DNA from: Puccinia triticina
Lineage: Eukaryota; Basidiomycota; Pucciniomycetes; Pucciniales; Pucciniaceae
DNA length: 64,000 bases
Assembly: GCF_026914185.1 (NCBI RefSeq)
Contig: NC_070562.1
Coordinates: forward strand, 5,146,001 to 5,210,000
Direction of reading: 5' to 3'
Shown here: piece by piece, positions 1-10,822 of the stretch
Numbering within the stretch: the first letter of the stretch is position 1
How the letters are laid out: each line of letters begins with the position of its first letter
Made by a program: the position numbers and the translations under genes
The notes under the pieces: model-generated
Told to the model about the DNA's origin: nothing
Databases searched by the model: none
What the model saw: only the letters and a program-made list of their open reading frames with translations

Positions 1-450
1 GAATCAAGCAGGGAATCAAGCAAGGAAGCAAGAAAGGAAATTGAGCAAGGGGTCAAGAAGGGAATCAAGCAGGGGATTGAGCAAGGAATTGAGAAGGGAA
101 TCAAGTAGGGAATCAAGCAAGGAATCAGCAGGGAATTGAGCAAGCAATCAAGAAGGGAAACAAGCAGGGAGTCAAGAAGGGAATCCAGCAGGGGATCAAT
201 CAAGGAATCAAGAAGGGAATCAAGCAGTGAATCAAGCAAGGAATCAAGAAGGGAATTGAGCAAGGAATTGAGAAGGGAATTGATCAGGGAATCAAGCAAG
301 GAACCAAGAAGGGAATTGAGCAGGGAATCAAGAAGGGAATCAAGCAGGGAATTGAGCAAGGAATCAAGAAGGGAATCAAGTAGGGAATCAAGCAAGGGAT
401 CAAGTAGGGAATCAAGAAGGGAATTGAGAAGGGAATCAAGCAAGCAACTG
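1..450 (+). repeat. 12-bp minisatellite, GGAATCAAGCAA-type
   Basis: About 37 head-to-tail copies of a 12-bp unit (GGAATCAAGMAR with ATC/ATT, AAG/GAG variants) fill the window's left edge, so the array probably continues to the left. Because 12 is a multiple of 3, every frame gives a four-residue peptide repeat. One frame, open from about 136 to 462, reads (R/K)ESS-like units; another reads GI(K/E)(Q/K) but is broken by TAG where CAG has changed to TAG. The GI(K/E)(Q/K) frame runs on past the array to a stop near 540. It may once have coded an amphipathic helix. As it stands I call it a repeat, not a gene. Confidence 0.85.
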
Positions 451-1689
451 ATGTACTCTTAGCAGAACTTGAGGGCAAGACAGCTGACGAGATGGGTCAA
501 GTGATTGCCCAGATGAGGGCCTCCAAGCGGAGGCATGTCAACTCCTGATGGCCTATTCAAATACCTTGTCCAACTGTTCAACACCAGATCACCAGTAACT
601 TCGCTCATCATCAGTTAATCACATCTATTCTATCTTGGACCCAACTTTCAGGCCTTGACCTCCTCATATTTTTGATTCATATCTCAGACTCCATTAATCA
701 GCTTCTCTCTGACCTATTGTACCTCAAACCCAAACCTCCTTGTCAGTCATCAATTGGAATGAACCCTCTGCCGTTTGAGTTATCTGGAAATCATTGGCAC
801 TGTCCTTCAGACTTAATCAGCCCATCTTCCTTGACCTCCCTTTGGAATCAGTCTTTTTCCTGCTCAAGATTCCAAGTCACCAGATCTCTTCCCACACACA
901 ATTGGGCCCTCTCTCATGCTCTGGCAGATGAAGCCATGTCATGCCCTGTGATCTTTGCAAAAGACCCAATCAAATTGCCGCCTGCAAAAACAACCCGCTC
1001 ACCAGATGATGATGTCATCATCTTCCCTCTTTAACAACCATGCTGCTTGGCAAAACTTCCCCTAGCGATCCAATGGTAAAGCGCCAACGGACTTCAACCT
1101 TGCCACGACTAAGCCTAACAAGCTTCCTATCATCTCCACTCAACAAGATCTTACCCAAGAGTAAGTTCAATTTGCCATTGTTCTTTGAGCCTGTCTGTGT
1201 ACCTATGATTTTGATTTCATGGCTGTGTACAGGACTGAAAAATTTTTCAACAGCTTTAAGTCCACGCTCCGCAGATCTCCCAAAGCACCGTGGTTGGAAC
1301 TCAGCTTTGACTTATCTCGGGTTGCAGGTGTGCACCCGTGAAGCTTACCTTGCAAGAATTCACACCTTGGAACCTGCTGTAAGATAGTTGTCTCTACCAC
1401 TAGGTCAGGATTTGTTACCTCCATGTCTTTCATTGAGCTTCAACTTTTGCTCCTCTCCCTCTCATCAAGGGTCTCTTCTGAAAGGTTCCATCTTCATGAG
1501 TCAACACTTTCATATGATAATACCAGGGAGAAGTTGAACAGCAAAAACATGTGCAAAAATACCCATTGTTTTACCCGTTTGTTGCAGGGTTGCTGCCTGA
1601 GAAATCATATTTAAGTAGGCAGCCCAATGCACTTAAATCAATACCAGATATCCTGAGTGGGATATCCAGGATACCGTGTATCCCAAAGC
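451..1689. other. no recognised gene
   Basis: Only short unsupported reading frames are seen (672-1034, 1040-1387), without recognisable domains. The first 90 bases continue a frame of the preceding minisatellite to a stop near 540. Confidence 0.4.
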
Positions 1690-1814
1690 ACACCCCTATT
1701 ACGGAGTGTGATTTGGCAAATTCCTATTACGGAGTGTGATTTGGCAAACTCATATTAGGGAGTGTGATTTGGCAAACTCCTATTATGGAGTGTGATTTGG
1801 CAAACTCCTATTAT
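1690..1814 (+). repeat. 28-bp tandem repeat, left block
   Basis: Four to five copies of a 28-bp unit, CTCCTATTACGGAGTGTGMT followed by TTGGCAAA. Each copy contains the small dyad CTCC...GGAG. The block stops where a foldback element is inserted and resumes at 2261. Confidence 0.9.
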
Positions 1815-2260
1815 CAACACTGGGTCGCTACGCTACGCTACGCGTTAGCGTAGTGGCAAAAAGCGCCCATCTATTTTGCATAGCATTAGCGCGCTGTTAG
1901 CGCCGCTACGCTGCGCTAATTTTCAGCGGCGCTAACAGCGCGCCAATTCTTTGTTAGCGTTAGCGCGCCGCTACAGTCGCTACGCTACGCTGCGCTGCGC
2001 TACAGCGCTTTTGCCGGAAAAAAGGCCCTTTTTTACCGCTAAAGGCGTTGTAGCGCAGCGTAGCGCGCGCTCTTTTGCGCCCTGCATGCGTATCGTTAGC
2101 GCAATTGCGCGCATCTGCGCTAACGCTACGCTATCAGCTAAAATAGCTGCGCACCGCGTGCGCGTAGTGTCAATTGCGCTAACGCTACGCTAAAAAATAG
2201 CGCATTTGCGCTGCGCTACGCTACGCTAACCGCTATGGTTAGCGTAGCGACCCAGTGTTG
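1815..2260. mobile_element. CGCTA-word foldback element, copy 1
   Basis: A 446-bp element with inverted ends: CAACACTGGGTCGCTACGCT on the left and its complement on the right, about 23 bp. It is flanked by a perfect 7-bp target duplication, CTATTAT (1808-1814 and 2261-2267), cut into the 28-bp satellite. The interior consists almost entirely of the words CGCTA, TAGCG and GCGCTAAC in both orientations, so it can fold on itself at many offsets. It has no coding capacity. A second copy with the same ends and another 7-bp duplication lies at 59882-60357. The superfamily is unclear: 7 bp fits neither hAT (8) nor classic Mutator (9) well. Confidence 0.9.
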
Positions 2261-2757
2261 CTATTATGGAGTGTGCTTTGGAAAACTCCTATTACAGAGT
2301 GCGCTTTGGCAAACTCCTATTACGGAGTGTGCTTTGGCACACTCCTATTACGGAGTGTGCTTTGGCAAACTCCTATTACGGAGTGTGCTTTGGCAAGCTC
2401 CTATTACAGAGTGTGCTTTGGCAAACTCCTATTACGGAGTGTGCTTTGGCAAACTCCTATCATGGAGTGTGCTTTGGCAAACTCCTATCATGGAGTGTGC
2501 TTTGGCAAACTCCTGAGTCCTATCATTGAGTGTGCTTTGGCAAACCCCTATTACAGAGTGTGCTTTGGCAAACCCCTATTACAGAGTGTGCTTTGGCACA
2601 CTACTATTGCAGAGTTTGCTTCGGCAAGCTCCTATTACAGAGTGTTCTTTGGCACACTCCTACAATGGAGTGTACTTTGGCACACTCCTACAACGGATTT
2701 TACTTTGGCAAACTCCTACAACGGATTGTACTTTGGCACACTCCTACAACAGAGTCA
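2261..2757 (+). repeat. 28-bp tandem repeat, right block
   Basis: About 17 copies continue the unit seen at 1690-1814 and degrade rightwards (ACGGAG to AATGGAG, then CAACGG). Long frames here (for example 2255-2800) are only the translation of a 28-bp repeat, which cycles through three frames every 84 bp. Confidence 0.9.
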
Positions 2758-4639
2758 CATCTGTATTATTTTTTTACATTTCAAATTTCCAATACCATGA
2801 GCCCGCCAATTGAAACCCACCCAGCCTTGGAGACACACACGGCCTTGGATTGGAATTCACTACTGTTGAATACTGTTGCTAATGCACTGTTAAGTCAGTT
2901 GGCTTCATCCAAACCTTCCTTTTATAATTTGCTGACCACCTTCACCCCATCAAAGACAAAATTCGAGATCTCACCAACAAACACATCAATTGGATCAGTG
3001 ATTTTCTTTCCTACCATCTCTCACAAGCTAATCCAGGTGGGTCCTCAATACAATGTATCAATATGTATGATCAAGTTTTTTATAATAAATTTTCTTCCAC
3101 CCTTCAAGATAATATGCTTTTTGCGCTTGCTGTTTCAGCTACCATCATTGCTGTTGGTGAGTTTCATTTTTCCTTTGATCCTTTGTAATGCACACAGAAA
3201 GCTAATCAAATTTTCTCATTGCTCACAAATATTTCACTCGCCAAGACACCCAAAGGCAAGAGGCTCAACATCAAGTGGAGGCTCAACAACAAGCAGAGGC
3301 TCAACAACAAGCGGAGGCTCAAAGACTAGCAAAGCTGGAACTTCTGGAGCATCTCACAGGCAAGATGCTATCTAGTCTACAAAAGCTGGAGCAGGCTGTT
3401 GGTGAATTGAAGATTATCCAGGACACAAGGATATGACTATTTGTAAGTCATGGTGCCTTATCAAACATAAAAAGATTAAGATAAATTTCAATCTTGTATC
3501 ATCTGCAAGTGTTGACTGCAGCAGCTCACTTTATGAGCCCTGCGTCTTGCTGGACAATGTTGCAATGCTTGAATCAGTCTAGCTTCACATTAGTAGTACT
3601 ATTCCTTTTTATTTGTTTTCTTCATCCACTATCCCACTTTTTCCTTGTGTAAATTCTTTTTACTGTACATATTCCCTCCTTTTTCCATTGCTTCTTTGAA
3701 TTCTATATTGTGGAACTACTCAAAGGGGGGAATAGAGCTGGGAAGGGAGATGGATAGCAACACTAGTACAATGTAAGCTATGCAAGGGTGCTGGTGAAGC
3801 TACCTTCCTGACTAATACTGGGGGGATTAGAGTAACACTAAGAAAAAGAAGAAAAGGTGTGGCTGATTTCTACTTGATCTTAGGAACTAGTACTACAAGC
3901 TTAACTACTGTTTGGCTACTGAGGATGAGAGGATGGGGGTAATGATTGATGAGGGGGAAGCAATGGTAATGATTCAATAGCAATGGTGAGTTCAGAGGGT
4001 CAATGGGAAATTTTCAATAGCAATGGGTTCAGGAGCAATAGCAATGATTTCAATAAGCAAATAGGTGATGAGGAATTTCTACTATAATTTCTGCATACCT
4101 TACAAGTGAGGGGGAAACAGTCTGTCTTATGTTCAGCTGAAGGATGAGCAATCAAGAGGAGTTCTGGATATGGGAAGAAAGATTTTACAAATGGGGAAGA
4201 TGATGTGAATATAGTAACAACTTGTGATGATGAGCACTACTGAAAGAGGTAAGCACAGATCCAATGATGTAATGTGTACAATTGGCATAGTACATGATGA
4301 GAAATGTATTTAAAGGGTTTAATATGTGAGAAGATATCTGTAAAAGGAATTTACTATAATGATTTAAGTAAGTTACTAATGAAATGAGTGTTTGAAGACT
4401 GTAGGTTTTCTGTAGATCTTATATCCTTTATAACTATTGAACCATTGAAGAGAAGGGGGTACCATGTGTGAGTGACTATAGGTGAAATGAGGCGTAGAAT
4501 CTGAATATGCAATAATAATGAAGTATTTGTGAAGGGCTATGGGTTAATGGGCAATGTAATTGATGAAGATATGTAAAGAGAAGATACTAAAATACTACTT
4601 GTGGCTTGGGATGGAGCACCACAATATATGTATTCTTTG
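2758..4639. other. low-coding region; possible coiled-coil exon at about 3226-3436
   Basis: One plus-strand frame ending at TGA 3434-3436 gives a Q/E/A-rich repeat (EAQQQAEAQQQAEAQ) followed by a leucine-heptad-like tail. It could be the last exon of a lost coiled-coil gene. The rest is AT-rich. A purine tract followed by AATAGAGCTGG near 3725 resembles one near 8009, and later stretches (GGGGGTAMCATGTG at about 4457 and 8748) also match, so 3725-4600 and 8000-8960 may be diverged copies of one repeat. Confidence 0.3.
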
Positions 4640-4647
4640 ATCTCAAC

Positions 4648-5258
4648 TAGAGAATATCAACCGGAACCCGTTTGGCGGTACCCGGCACCCGCAGGCGGGT
4701 ACCGCCCGCACCCGCCAGGTGGTGCCAGGTGCCCGTTTTTTTGGAAAAAGCGGCGGTACCCAGGTACCGCCCCCAAGTACCACTTTACCCCGCCGGGTTA
4801 ATCAGGTAGCCCTTGGACCCCCGGCCCTTACCCTGCTTTGAGCTGCCCTTGATGACTGAAAATAGACCGGTCATCAAGGACGGCCCAGGTGCAATCATTG
4901 AGGGGAGTAACAACTCCCCTTGATGACAAGTGTGTACTGGTCGTTGGGGGAGTACCCTCAATGACAATGACCAACCTGTTTGATGACCAGAACAGGTTGG
5001 TCATTGCTGTTCTGGTCATTGAGAGATCCTCCCCTTGATGACCGACCTGTTTCGGTCATTGAGGGGAGGAACTTATGATGACACATCCATTCCGGTCATC
5101 AAGGACCCCCCTTGATGAAAAAAAGCCGGCGGGTACCGCTGGTACCCGCCTAAAAGACCTGTGGTACCCGCCAGGCAGTGCCGGGTGCCTGTTTTTGGCA
5201 AAAACTGCGCGGGTACCGGCGGTGTAAACGGTACCCGGGTCCGTTTTGACATTCTCTA
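4648..5258. mobile_element. hAT-type MITE with dyad array, copy 1
   Basis: A 611-bp element starting TAGAGAAT and ending ATTCTCTA, flanked by a perfect 8-bp duplication ATCTCAAC (4640-4647 and 5259-5266). The 8-bp duplication and TAGAG-type ends are typical of hAT elements. Subterminal zones are rich in GGTACC and GGCACC; the centre (about 4845-5115) is a series of TTGATGACC...GGTCATCAAG dyads. No coding sequence. A second copy, in opposite orientation, lies at 49275-49917. Confidence 0.93.
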
Positions 5259-5266
5259 ATCTCAAC

Positions 5267-5698
5267 CAACACACTCATTCTCAATATCCCTTTTCTAAAG
5301 GCCCCCATGCTGATGGAGTAGATGTGTAGTCCACACAAATCTTCACCAAACATCCACCTGGGCTGGCCTTCTCTTTCCCGCTGCCTGCATTTGGGGATCT
5401 CCAAGATTGCAAGTTTGCACTTAGCCACCACCACTTCCCGGCACCATGAACCTGAAGGGTCATTGCCACTTGCAATGAGAGAGACAATGTGGTACACCCT
5501 GAGGAAAAAGGTTTGGGCATGGTGCACACAACTCACTCTCCTGAAAAGCCCACACATTTCAAGGGTTTGACTCTGGAGATGCCCCACACATGTTTTTTTG
5601 CAGTTCATCCGCTTGGCCAAGTTGGGTGAGCTTTCAATTTTTATGTACCAAGGTGGAATGCTATTACATATCTGCCGCAAACACCTGTGTCGATCCAA
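5267..5698 (-). CDS. unrecognised reading frame, possibly a transposon-gene fragment
   Basis: A minus-strand frame of about 140 codons beginning at 5698 enters the hAT-type MITE. It is cysteine- and histidine-containing, with no motif I recognise. No matching splice sites or partner exons are evident. It may be residual coding sequence of an older element. Confidence 0.15.
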
Positions 5699-5709
5699 TT
5701 CTTCGGCTT

Positions 5710-6124
5710 TAAACCAAAGATAAATTTGCTATTATCTTTGGTTTGGAATCGATGGGAGGGCGGAGCTGGATGGAGCTGATTGGAGCTGGCCTGGGTAATA
5801 AATTTTCCCAAACAGCCCTATGCAGAAAATTGTCATAGCCTCTCTGCTGCAAACCAGGTAATAGGCATGTTGCTGGTTTGATCCCCCCTGTCCCCATCCC
5901 CCATTTGGGGGATAGGGGGCAGGATTTTGAGGGCAGGTTTAGGGGTTAGGGGTTAGGGATTATGGATTAGGGGGGATATGAAAAAAAAAACTTGGGCAAT
6001 ACTGGTCAGAAGCGTGTGGTAACCTTGTTTTCCGCGGCTCTGACACAGCTCCTCCCAGCTCCATCCAGCTCTGCCCTCCCATTGGTTCCAAACCAAAGAT
6101 AATAGCAAATTTATCTTTGGTTTA
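5710..6124. mobile_element. foldback element with palindromic termini
   Basis: Inverted ends of about 75 bp start with TAAACCAAAGATAAATTTGC. Each end is itself a hairpin, because AAACCAAAGATAA is followed a few bases later by TTATCTTTGGTTT. Inside the ends, AGCTGGATGGAGCT also matches inverted. The core has G-rich and GGGTTAGGGGTTAGGG-like sequence (5930-5960). No clear target duplication was found. A tRNA T-arm-like stretch, GCTGGTTTGATCC, occurs near 5873 without a full cloverleaf. Confidence 0.8.
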
Positions 6125-7499
6125 GAACCAATGGATCAAATAGCCATGTCTTGCCGCAACAACCATAAGATAAACTTGAGCTTATCACTTCCATATTCAC
6201 TGAGATCTTATGTTTTTTCTCTCTACCCTTGATGAGCAATCCCACCTTTTTTCTCCAGTATTCACCCTTATGTATGTGGCCGCACAGCTGATTCCATATG
6301 AGTGATTGCTGAGCACTCCGCTGATGGTCCGGGACCAAATAACTTTCATTGATGGGCGGAAAATACACCTTCCCTAAAAATACCATTCCAAAAATCTACC
6401 AAGTACTGCTCAGCAAGAAAATCCCACTGAGTTGTGAAATACAAAAAAAAAGAAAACTTTCCTTATTTGGCGCAAGTCTGTTTGTTTACATACAGTTTTG
6501 TTGGGGCTCATGCTTATTGTAATCCGCCTTTTCAGGGCAAAGAAGAAATTGATTGTTGTTTGTTTGACACAGCTGTTACAGACTGGTTGTTCTGGCTTTG
6601 CTGCTCATGCTCAAATATCATGTCGTCTTGTGCATTCATCCACAAGTTTTCAGTGTTGCCTTGAAATAGCAACTTGGCCAATCTCTCAAGCTGGTGGGCC
6701 TTTTTTTTTCTGGAGTCTCCCTCCGCTTATACAAGCATCTGCCAAAATCTGCCAGAAACACCAGAAGTGTGAACAGAGCTCTTCACAGTTGCAATTCAAC
6801 AACTGTGGATAAATTTTTTATCCTACTAGTGGTCAAGCTGATCATTCCCAAGTGAGCCAGCCGCACATCGCTCCATTCAGTCATCTCCTCCCCCAGGGCC
6901 ACAGTCCACTTGACGATTGACTAAAGGGGACTGCACACTTCCTCCTGTGCCCATGGCTCCCTCAATTTGTCCGGACAAGCCATTCAAAAATCTACGAGGC
7001 AAATCATTCCTTACTTTCCCTCCTTAAACCATCAGTATATCTTCTGCATCCCTGTCCCAAGGGTTTCCTAATATTGCCATTGGACCTTTGTATTGCCAAC
7101 CTGACATCTTTCATCCACCTCCAACCAACCTTTACAAGATGTTGCAATCTAAATTGTTTCTCCTGCTCACGTCCTTGATAAGCCAACAGTAAGTCGCTCC
7201 TCCAACTCCCAGTGCGCCGCCAACAGTGCAAAACATTGGAGGCTCCGGAACACCACCAGCACCTACTAGGGGAAAACGCGGCGCAAGCACCGCGCACTCA
7301 GTGATAGGAAAGGTGGAGAGCTTATGGGTGAGAGCAACTGGGGCTGTTTCAGCTTCAGGTTGATCCTGGTGTCCCAGGAAATACATTGTATAACATAGCA
7401 TTTGAGGTAGTTGTTGTATATATACATGTGCAAGATATCATAGACAATGGAAAAAATCCTGCTGGACTGGTTCACTCACGCTTGTTCTGGCTAGGTGTG
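6125..7499. other. no recognised gene
   Basis: Several 70-100-codon frames on both strands (6111-6386 minus, 6498-6812 plus, 7004-7297 minus) show no known domain. Their position next to Helitron remnants suggests decayed element sequence, but I cannot prove it. Confidence 0.35.
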
Positions 7500-7965
7500 T
7501 GGCTCCTTGGCGCACCTCCTGATGACGTCAAGACTTACTAAATTCATTGTGGAATGCGGCCGTGTTGGCTGGGCAATAATTCCTATCAAGAGGCCTGCAA
7601 CAGACGTTACCCGCAAGAGGGCGACGTACAGTTGGCTGTGGCTGAAAACAGCGCATGGGAGGTACACCAGTACACCACAACTTTTGCGAGTGATTGTCCC
7701 TGTGACTTGTTGATCTTGAGCGCAAACGCCATTGAGACCAGAAATTGGAACCGGCTGAACAATACGGCATGAGAGGCATTAGCTTTGTGTATGAGCTTAA
7801 TCTTGGGGATGTTGCACATAGAGCCAACCCGCGATCCGTTAAGTATGGTGCACCTGAGCCCATTGGGGGTGATGTCTTCTGTCAAAAGCCTGGTACTGTT
7901 TGGCAACCCCGCGGCCAGGTCGAGGTTGCGGAGTAGGATTACGGGCATGCCTACCTTAAGTTGGA
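7500..7965 (-). pseudogene. Helitron PIF1-like helicase, C-terminal fragment
   Basis: The minus strand reads LKVGMPVILLRNLDLAAGL, then a stretch ending FALKINKSQGQSL. These are the conserved C-terminal blocks of the PIF1-like helicase of Helitron rolling-circle transposons, which unwinds DNA during transposition. After INKSQGQSL the reading shifts frame (around 7620) and continues with DRNYCPANTAAFHNEF. The frameshift and the lack of a Rep domain make it a fossil. Its upstream part lies at 8986-9270, separated by about 1 kb. Confidence 0.85.
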
Positions 7966-7984
7966 GAGTAACTGCTGGCAGGCC

Positions 7985-8985
7985 AGTGTGGAACTACTCT
8001 TGGGATGAATAGAGCTGGAGAGGGAATGGTGCTTTAATGGGCTGCCTCTCTGGGAACAAGAAAAAGATATAAGAGTGTGGACTCTTATGGAAAGGTGTGA
8101 CTATAGAGGATTCTTGAGGTATGTCTTGAGGGTTAATTTTCTACTAATCTAATATTTTGTACACAGATAACAAGCTTGTCCAATATAATTTATTGGCATA
8201 AGCAAGGCTAATGACAGGTGACCAGTGATCTGAGTTACTTTGACAGGATCTGATGGGGAACAAATGAAGAGGAAAACAACCCAGTTTATATACACAAGAA
8301 AGAAGAGCCATGAGGAAACAAGGATAACCTGAAGGGAAGCATAGAAAATTCTACTTCTATAGGATGAAACAGCCATGTGGTCAGAGTAGTGGGTCAAGGA
8401 GTCACATGATGGTGTAATAGTGGGTGGGGATGAAGCCATCTTCTGGGGGCTATGGTGCAATCTTCCTAGTTGGAGGAGGGGATATGTGAGACATAACAGT
8501 GGTAGAATATTCTATGATCTAAGATAGGAGGAGTTAGAAGTTTCAGGAAGTGTTTCAGGAAGAAGTAATCTAGGGATATAAGATAGGAGGAGTCAGGTGT
8601 TTCAGGGAGTGTTTCAGGAAGTAATAAGCTAGGTGGGGTTTGGGGCTATATCTAGTATAATGTGTATCATGTTGGGTTTGGAGGTTGAAGGGTTTCAAGG
8701 GTGCTTATACATCTTTGAGCAAATGGTTCTAAGGAAACACTAGAAGAAGGGGGTAACATGTGATCTGGGTAGATGTTTGACACTAGGGAGAGGGTTTATC
8801 CAAGAGAGGGGGGCTGTGGGAATAGGAAATACTATTATCCAGAGTATGACCATTGAGTGGGGATGTTGAGGGGCTTGGGCTTTGCTGACAAGGGGTCCAT
8901 AGGTATATGATTTAGTCTTGAGGTGTGACAGCCTTGTGATTGATGGTTGCTGGTTTTCTGGCTAGATCAGGATTGGCTTACCACA
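7985..8985. other. sequence separating two Helitron helicase blocks
   Basis: About 1 kb of AT-rich sequence without conserved coding. It starts near AATAGAGCTGG and ends just after a GTAAGC donor-like site on the minus strand (near 8983). It may be an insertion, or an intron enlarged by insertion. It shares short blocks with 3725-4600. Confidence 0.35.
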
Positions 8986-9270
8986 TGGGGGATTGAAAAG
9001 GTGTGAAGGACTTCTTTGTTCACTCCATCCTCCTTGTTAATTCCATCCATCTCCGTGGCCATGGCGTCAATCAAGAGGAACTCGACAAACCTCCCCGGCA
9101 GGTGCCGGGAGCAAACCTCCTTGATGCCCAGAACATCCCAATGGAGCGGGGCCAAAATCAGACGTGAGCCGTAATAATTGATGTTGGCGGCTTGATTGCA
9201 ATAGTGCGGAAGGTGGAGATCGGGGTAAACAGTAGTGGCAACATGGTTGGAGACAGCAGTCTCAGTTGGG
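8986..9270 (-). pseudogene. Helitron PIF1-like helicase, internal fragment
   Basis: The minus-strand frame reads LILAPLHWDVLGIKEVC, then LPGRFVEFLLIDA, then VLHTFSIP. These fit the helicase segment where the family has ILAPLN-DV-IN and LPG motifs, directly upstream of the GMPVILLRNL block found at 7500-7965. Order and strand agree, so both are one dead Helitron gene. The 5' part (Rep domain, Walker motifs) is absent. Confidence 0.8.
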
Positions 9271-9301
9271 TACTGTTGGATTTGGCACAATCCAACAGTA
9301 C
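9270..9301. repeat. 32-bp hairpin, TGTTGGATT type, copy 1
   Basis: GTACTGTTGGATT and AATCCAACAGTAC pair over 13 bp around a 6-nt loop. The TG...CA core TGTTGGAT...ATCCAACA sits between GTAC sequences on both sides. A near-identical palindrome follows at 9360. Confidence 0.85.
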
Positions 9302-9359
9302 AACAAATGCGACTGTGTTGGTGAGTCCTCAATCCACCGCTGTGAAATTAAGAGGTGTT

Positions 9360-9391
9360 GTACTGTTGGATTTTGCAAAATCCAACAGTAC
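9360..9391. repeat. 32-bp perfect palindrome, TGTTGGATT type, copy 2
   Basis: A perfect 16+16 palindrome (GTACTGTTGGATTTTG and its complement). With copy 1 it brackets about 58 bp. The paired arrangement suggests remains of a miniature element. Confidence 0.85.
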
Positions 9392-9404
9392 GGGTGAGTC
9401 TAAT

Positions 9405-9510
9405 GTAACTAAGTCCCTCTCTATGTGGAGGGGGGACGCTGTCCCGCAGGGACCCTCCTTTGGAGGTTGCTTTGCTCCCCCAAGGAGGAGGGACTTAGCT
9501 AAGTTAGGGG
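9405..9510. mobile_element. short GAGGGACTTAG foldback, copy
   Basis: Ends AACTAAGTCCCTC and GAGGAGGGACTTAG are inverted; inside lie CCTCCTTTGGAGG and CTCCCCCAAGGAGG. Relatives occur at 12106-12311, 32106-32240, 34060-34145, 50255-50325 and 53094-53143. Confidence 0.6.
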
Positions 9511-9519
9511 TGAGTCCTC

Positions 9520-10032
9520 AATCATCCAATGTGACAATAAAAAGCCCCTACGCCTGGCCTGGAAACACAGCTTAAAGAAGCTTTTCTGTACATTAAGTTT
9601 TGGATCCACATTAGTGTTGAACCTTATCTGTAAAGAAAAGAGTCGGAATCAAGCACCCATTTATACTGTGCTGGGGACTATAAACATGTTCTGGACCCTC
9701 CCTTTTCAACACATGAAGCTATGTTGTCTGGTGCGGATTGGTCCTTGTTTTTGACTGGGATCCACTGGGTGAAGTCATCATAGTAGCCTCAACTTTGAGT
9801 GAGTGTATGATCTGACACGGGAGCAATGTGGTTCACAGGAAGGTGAATCTGGAATTACAATCAAAAGAGTGGCATTTTAAAAATTATGTACAAAGAGAAA
9901 GATGACTTGAACAAAGACGTGCACCAAGCAAAAGGGAAATTGAGAGAAGGGGAAAAAAATGGCCAACAGTATCTACAAAAACTATGTGAACAGCTAATCA
10001 CTATGTACATTGATGGGCAGAGCTGAGTGTTG
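9520..10032. other. no recognised gene
   Basis: AT-rich sequence; nothing supportable was seen. Confidence 0.4.
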
Positions 10033-10822
10033 CTAGTGCTGGGAGACCTTCATTTGCTTGCGGGCGTGATTTATGATCTCAGCCGGAGTACGCTGTTTAG
10101 GGTAGGTGTTGACAAAATGGTTGTCACCATTGTCGTGAGAAGACTGAGGTAATTCACCATCTTCTCTTGCAGAGGGCCAGGCCAGTGGGACAGGAGAGAA
10201 GCAAGGTTGACTTATAGGATTCAAACTGTTGGATGCCTCAGGGTGTTTGGGAAGGTTTGTCAATGGTTTTTTGCTTGTCGACGGAGTGGGCAACTGGATT
10301 TTGCTGAGCGCAACCAAGCCGGGGCAACAACGTGTTGCTCTGCCCGACCAAGACGGTGTGGCACTGACTGTGCTCTGGTTGCCAGACGGGAAAGATAAGT
10401 TCAAGACCTTTGATGCACGTAATTGGTCAGCTTTTGCTCAAGCAACTTGGGTGTTAACAATGTGGCATACCTGAACTTCCCACATATTACGTTCAACACA
10501 GTAACCCCAGATGTACCCAGAGATTAGTAGCTCGCGGCCAAGCTTGTAAAGAAAATGGGTCTTACCCTGAAGACCATTGCCAGGCACAACGTACTTGACT
10601 TCGAACTCCGCCTTGTCTTTGTGCTGCCAAAAAGGAGAAATGTGAGTGGCAAGCGACTTGAATTTGGTTCATTTGACTAACAATGGAGTTGTAATCTCTA
10701 TGCCTCACAATAACATGTGGCCAGATGAGCGGACTTGTGATCACTACCTGGATGTATCTTTTGGGGTGGGGGTGGTAGTCCTGGGGCTGATCATGGCATG
10801 AATTCATTGGAGATGACCCCAT
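10033..10822 (-). pseudogene. unrecognised coding-like remnant
   Basis: Two minus-strand frames (10822-10562 and 10404-10033) could be linked by a short gap. The second is proline- and serine-rich and ends at TGA-type stops near 10033. I recognise no domain. The location beyond a Helitron helicase would suit an accessory gene of that element, but no diagnostic motif supports it. Confidence 0.2.

Noticed and set aside
136..462. Ser/Arg/Glu-rich frame resembling an SR-type protein
   Set aside because: It is one of several frames of a 12-bp repeat; no domain, start context or flanking exon supports translation.
2261..2757. Regular repeats with a short dyad, considered as a CRISPR array
   Set aside because: There are no unique spacers between repeats, the units abut head-to-tail, and the setting is eukaryotic.
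2235..2813. Overlapping frames rich in YYGVCFGKLL-type repeats
   Set aside because: They arise because a 28-bp repeat cycles through all three frames; the same text in three frames shows it is not protein-coding.
5840..5905. Possible sense tRNA gene around GCTGGTTTGATCC
   Set aside because: Only a T-arm-like stretch is present; acceptor and anticodon arms could not be formed convincingly.
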